From an uncultured Polymorphobacter sp. (GTDB lineage: Bacteria; Pseudomonadota; Alphaproteobacteria; Sphingomonadales; Sphingomonadaceae): a DNA stretch of 17,692 nucleotides. The first letter of the stretch is position 1; every line of letters starts with the position of its first letter. The stretch is from contig CALMPZ010000196.1 of assembly GCA_937871645.1 (NCBI GenBank), positions 1 to 17,692 on the forward strand, given 5' to 3'. Positions 15,868-17,692 of this stretch are shown one piece after another. Position numbers and translations under genes: made by a program. The notes beneath the pieces were generated by a model. It was given only the letters and a program-made list of their open reading frames with translations. It was not told the origin of the DNA and did not search any database.

Positions 15868-17460
15868 ATGTTCAGCTTCGGCAGCATCTTCGCCAACATC
15901 GGCGCGCACATCGAGCCCGAACGGCCGGCACTGATCCATGGCGACCATGTGACGCGCTGGGGTGATCTCGACCGGCGCACCGACAGTCTGGCAGCCAGTT
16001 TCATCGCTGCCGGTGCCGGCGCCGGCGACAAGGTCGCGCACCTGATGCGCAACTCGCCCGCCTATCTTGAAACCACTATTGCGACGTTCAAGGCGCGCAT
16101 GGTGCATGTGAACATCAACTACCGCTACACCGGCGAAGAGCTGTTTTACATCCTCGACAATTCGGACGCGGCGGTGCTGGTCCATGACGCCGATTTCGCC
16201 GAACTTGTCACGCAACTGATCCCGCGCCTGCCCAAACTGAAGCTTGTGCTGCAAGTTGGCGGGCAGCCCGCGCCGTCGACCAGTTTCGAAGCCGCTGCCA
16301 CCGCCAGCCTGACATTGCCGGCGCAGGACTACCAACCCGACGATATGCTGTTCATCTACACCGGCGGCACCACCGGCATGCCCAAAGGCGTGATGTGGGA
16401 CCAATCGGCGGTATGGTCGCTGCTCGGCGGCGGTGCGCCGACGCCCGAAGCTGGCCCGGTCGCGACACTCGCCGACCATTGCGCCAACGTCGCCGATACC
16501 GCCGCGATGTCGCGGATCCTGGTGATGCCGCCGCTGATGCACGGCACCGGCTTTCTGATCGGCATCTACACGATGGCGCGCGGCGGGACGGTGATGACAC
16601 TGCCGGGGCTGAAGTTCGAACCGGCCGAAGTATTTGCCGCCTGTGCGACGCATGCGCCCGACCTCGCGGTGCTCGTCGGCGATGCATTTGCACGACCCTT
16701 GCTCGGCGGGCTCGACCGCGGCGAAGGCAGTATCGCGTCGATCAAGACGCTGATTTCGAGCGGCACGATGTGGTCGCCCGAGGTCAAGGCGGGGCTGCTC
16801 CGCCACAACCCCGAATTGATGATCCTCGATTCGCTCGGGTCGTCGGAAAGCATCGGCATGGGCGCGTCGGTGCAGACTGCCGACAACGCCGGTGCCGAAA
16901 CACGCTTCGTCGCCGGCGACGATACGCTGGTGCTCGACGAGAACATGCAGCCCGTCGCGCCGGGATCGGGCATTGCCGGCCGCATCGCGCGCGGCGGGCT
17001 GATCCCGCGCGGTTATTACAAGGACGAAGCCAAGTCGGCCGCGACGTTCGTGCGCGTCGGCGACAAGCGCTACGTGCTCGCGGGCGACTGGGCGACAATC
17101 GACGCCGACGGCTCGATGGTGCTGCTCGGGCGCGGCAGCCAGTGCATCAACACCGGCGGTGAGAAGGTCTTCCCCGAAGAAGTCGAGGAGGCGCTGAAGA
17201 CGCATCCGGCGGTCGAGGACGCGCTGGTGTTCGGTGTGACCGACGAAAAATGGGGCCAGCGCATCAGCGCGGTCGTCGAACTGTCGCCGGGTGCGGCTGC
17301 GGATGCCGCGACGTTGGTCGCGCATGTGCGCGGGCGGCTGGCCGCTTACAAGGCACCAAAGACGGTGACGATCGTGCCGAAGGTGCCGCGCGCGCCCAAC
17401 GGCAAGGCCGATTATGCGACAGCGCGCGACCTCGCCGAAAAAGCCGCCACGACAGCCTGA
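15868..17460 (+). CDS. Acyl-CoA synthetase (AMP-binding, FadD type)
   Basis: Activates a carboxylic acid to its CoA thioester through an acyl-adenylate. The protein has 530 residues from the chosen ATG, normal for the ANL superfamily. The phosphate-binding motif is YTGGTTGMPKGVMW (164-177). DSLGSSESIGMG (321-332) is the adenine-contact region. GDWATIDADG (406-415) carries the ribose-binding Asp. GRGSQCINTGGEKVFPEEVE (421-440) is the hinge and CoA-phase motif. PRAPNGKADY holds the catalytic Lys513. NINYRYTGEELFYILDNSD (82-100) resembles the fatty-acid and steroid-side-chain synthetases of actinobacteria and sphingomonads. Chain length and substrate are not deducible. It is followed after ten bases by a membrane-protein gene and is divergent from the MDR enzyme. 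Confidence 0.93.
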   Translation: MFSFGSIFANIGAHIEPERPALIHGDHVTRWGDLDRRTDSLAASFIAAGAGAGDKVAHLMRNSPAYLETTIATFKARMVHVNINYRYTGEELFYILDNSDAAVLVHDADFAELVTQLIPRLPKLKLVLQVGGQPAPSTSFEAAATASLTLPAQDYQPDDMLFIYTGGTTGMPKGVMWDQSAVWSLLGGGAPTPEAGPVATLADHCANVADTAAMSRILVMPPLMHGTGFLIGIYTMARGGTVMTLPGLKFEPAEVFAACATHAPDLAVLVGDAFARPLLGGLDRGEGSIASIKTLISSGTMWSPEVKAGLLRHNPELMILDSLGSSESIGMGASVQTADNAGAETRFVAGDDTLVLDENMQPVAPGSGIAGRIARGGLIPRGYYKDEAKSAATFVRVGDKRYVLAGDWATIDADGSMVLLGRGSQCINTGGEKVFPEEVEEALKTHPAVEDALVFGVTDEKWGQRISAVVELSPGAAADAATLVAHVRGRLAAYKAPKTVTIVPKVPRAPNGKADYATARDLAEKAATTA

Positions 17461-17470
17461 GGTGCGCCGC

Positions 17471-17692
17471 ATGATCCGCCGCTATGCCATTGCCTATGTC
17501 GCGACCGGCGTCGCGTTTGCGCTGATCGATGCGATCTGGCTGCGCACCATGTACACGCGGCTCTACCAGACCGAGATCGGATCGCTGCTGATGGACGGGC
17601 TGCGCTGGGGGCCGGCGATCAGCTTCTATCTGCTCTATATCGCCGGCATCATGGTGTTCGCGATGCGGCCGGCATTTGCCAGCGGGCGCTGG
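17471..17692 (+). CDS. DUF2177 family membrane protein, 3' part missing (window edge)
   Basis: The first 74 codons are present and the frame runs off the end. The N-terminal helix (about 5-24, YAIAYVATGVAFALIDAIWL) is followed by RTMYTRLYQTEIGSLLMDGL and a second helix (about 47-66, GPAISFYLLYIAGIMVFAMR). The order DAIWL, LYQTEIG, FYLLYIAGIMVFA matches the small inner-membrane DUF2177 family as I recall it; full length is usually near 130-150 residues. A GAGG overlapping the upstream TGA gives a ribosome site about seven bases before the ATG, so it is probably co-translated with the acyl-CoA synthetase. Function is unknown. Confidence 0.8.
   Translation, partial: MIRRYAIAYVATGVAFALIDAIWLRTMYTRLYQTEIGSLLMDGLRWGPAISFYLLYIAGIMVFAMRPAFASGRW

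Noticed and set aside
15685..17472. A 595-codon open frame on the minus strand opposite the acyl-CoA synthetase
   Set aside because: It has no family motifs and an Arg/His/Asp-heavy composition; the plus-strand frame carries all ANL superfamily motifs.

Overview
The window is GC-rich chromosomal DNA that reads like an alphaproteobacterium of the order Sphingomonadales. Evidence is the codon use, the protein styles and the gene order mltB-type transglycosylase, rlpA, dacC, tmk, holB, metG. That order is, from memory, typical of this order. No integrase, transposase, plasmid gene, CRISPR array or rRNA is visible. The DNA looks like ordinary chromosome with a lineage-specific middle section.

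Bases 1-6058, minus strand: a tightly packed run of six genes transcribed leftward. A secreted lytic transglycosylase (MltB/GH103 type), an RlpA lipoprotein with DPBB and SPOR domains and a PBP5/6-type D-Ala-D-Ala carboxypeptidase (dacC) act on septal and lateral peptidoglycan. They are followed by thymidylate kinase (tmk), the DNA polymerase III delta-prime subunit (holB) and methionyl-tRNA synthetase (metG, cut by the window edge). Junctions are overlaps or short gaps, so this is probably one operon joining wall remodelling with DNA precursor supply, replisome loading and tRNA charging.

Bases 6198-6284, plus strand: a tRNA-Ser(UGA) gene, opposite to its neighbours, ending four bases from the end of the next minus-strand gene.

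Bases 6289-13679, minus strand: the least ordinary part. It holds a large FAD-dependent oxidoreductase of the phytoene-desaturase/amine-oxidase type and a TIR/TolB-like/TPR modular protein. After these comes a three-gene sulfotransfer cassette: a membrane-anchored ASST-type arylsulfotransferase, a 95-residue small membrane protein and a PAPS-type sulfotransferase fused to N-terminal membrane helices. The cassette is the best candidate for an undescribed system.

Bases 13809-17692: a two-TM ion channel with an RCK/TrkA-N domain and a strongly altered selectivity filter (plus); a zinc-independent quinone oxidoreductase-type MDR enzyme (minus, convergent with the channel); and, divergent from it, an acyl-CoA synthetase followed by a DUF2177 membrane protein cut by the window end. 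The divergent pair suggests co-regulated acyl-CoA or hydrophobic-substrate metabolism. All assignments are by reading motifs; no database search was possible.
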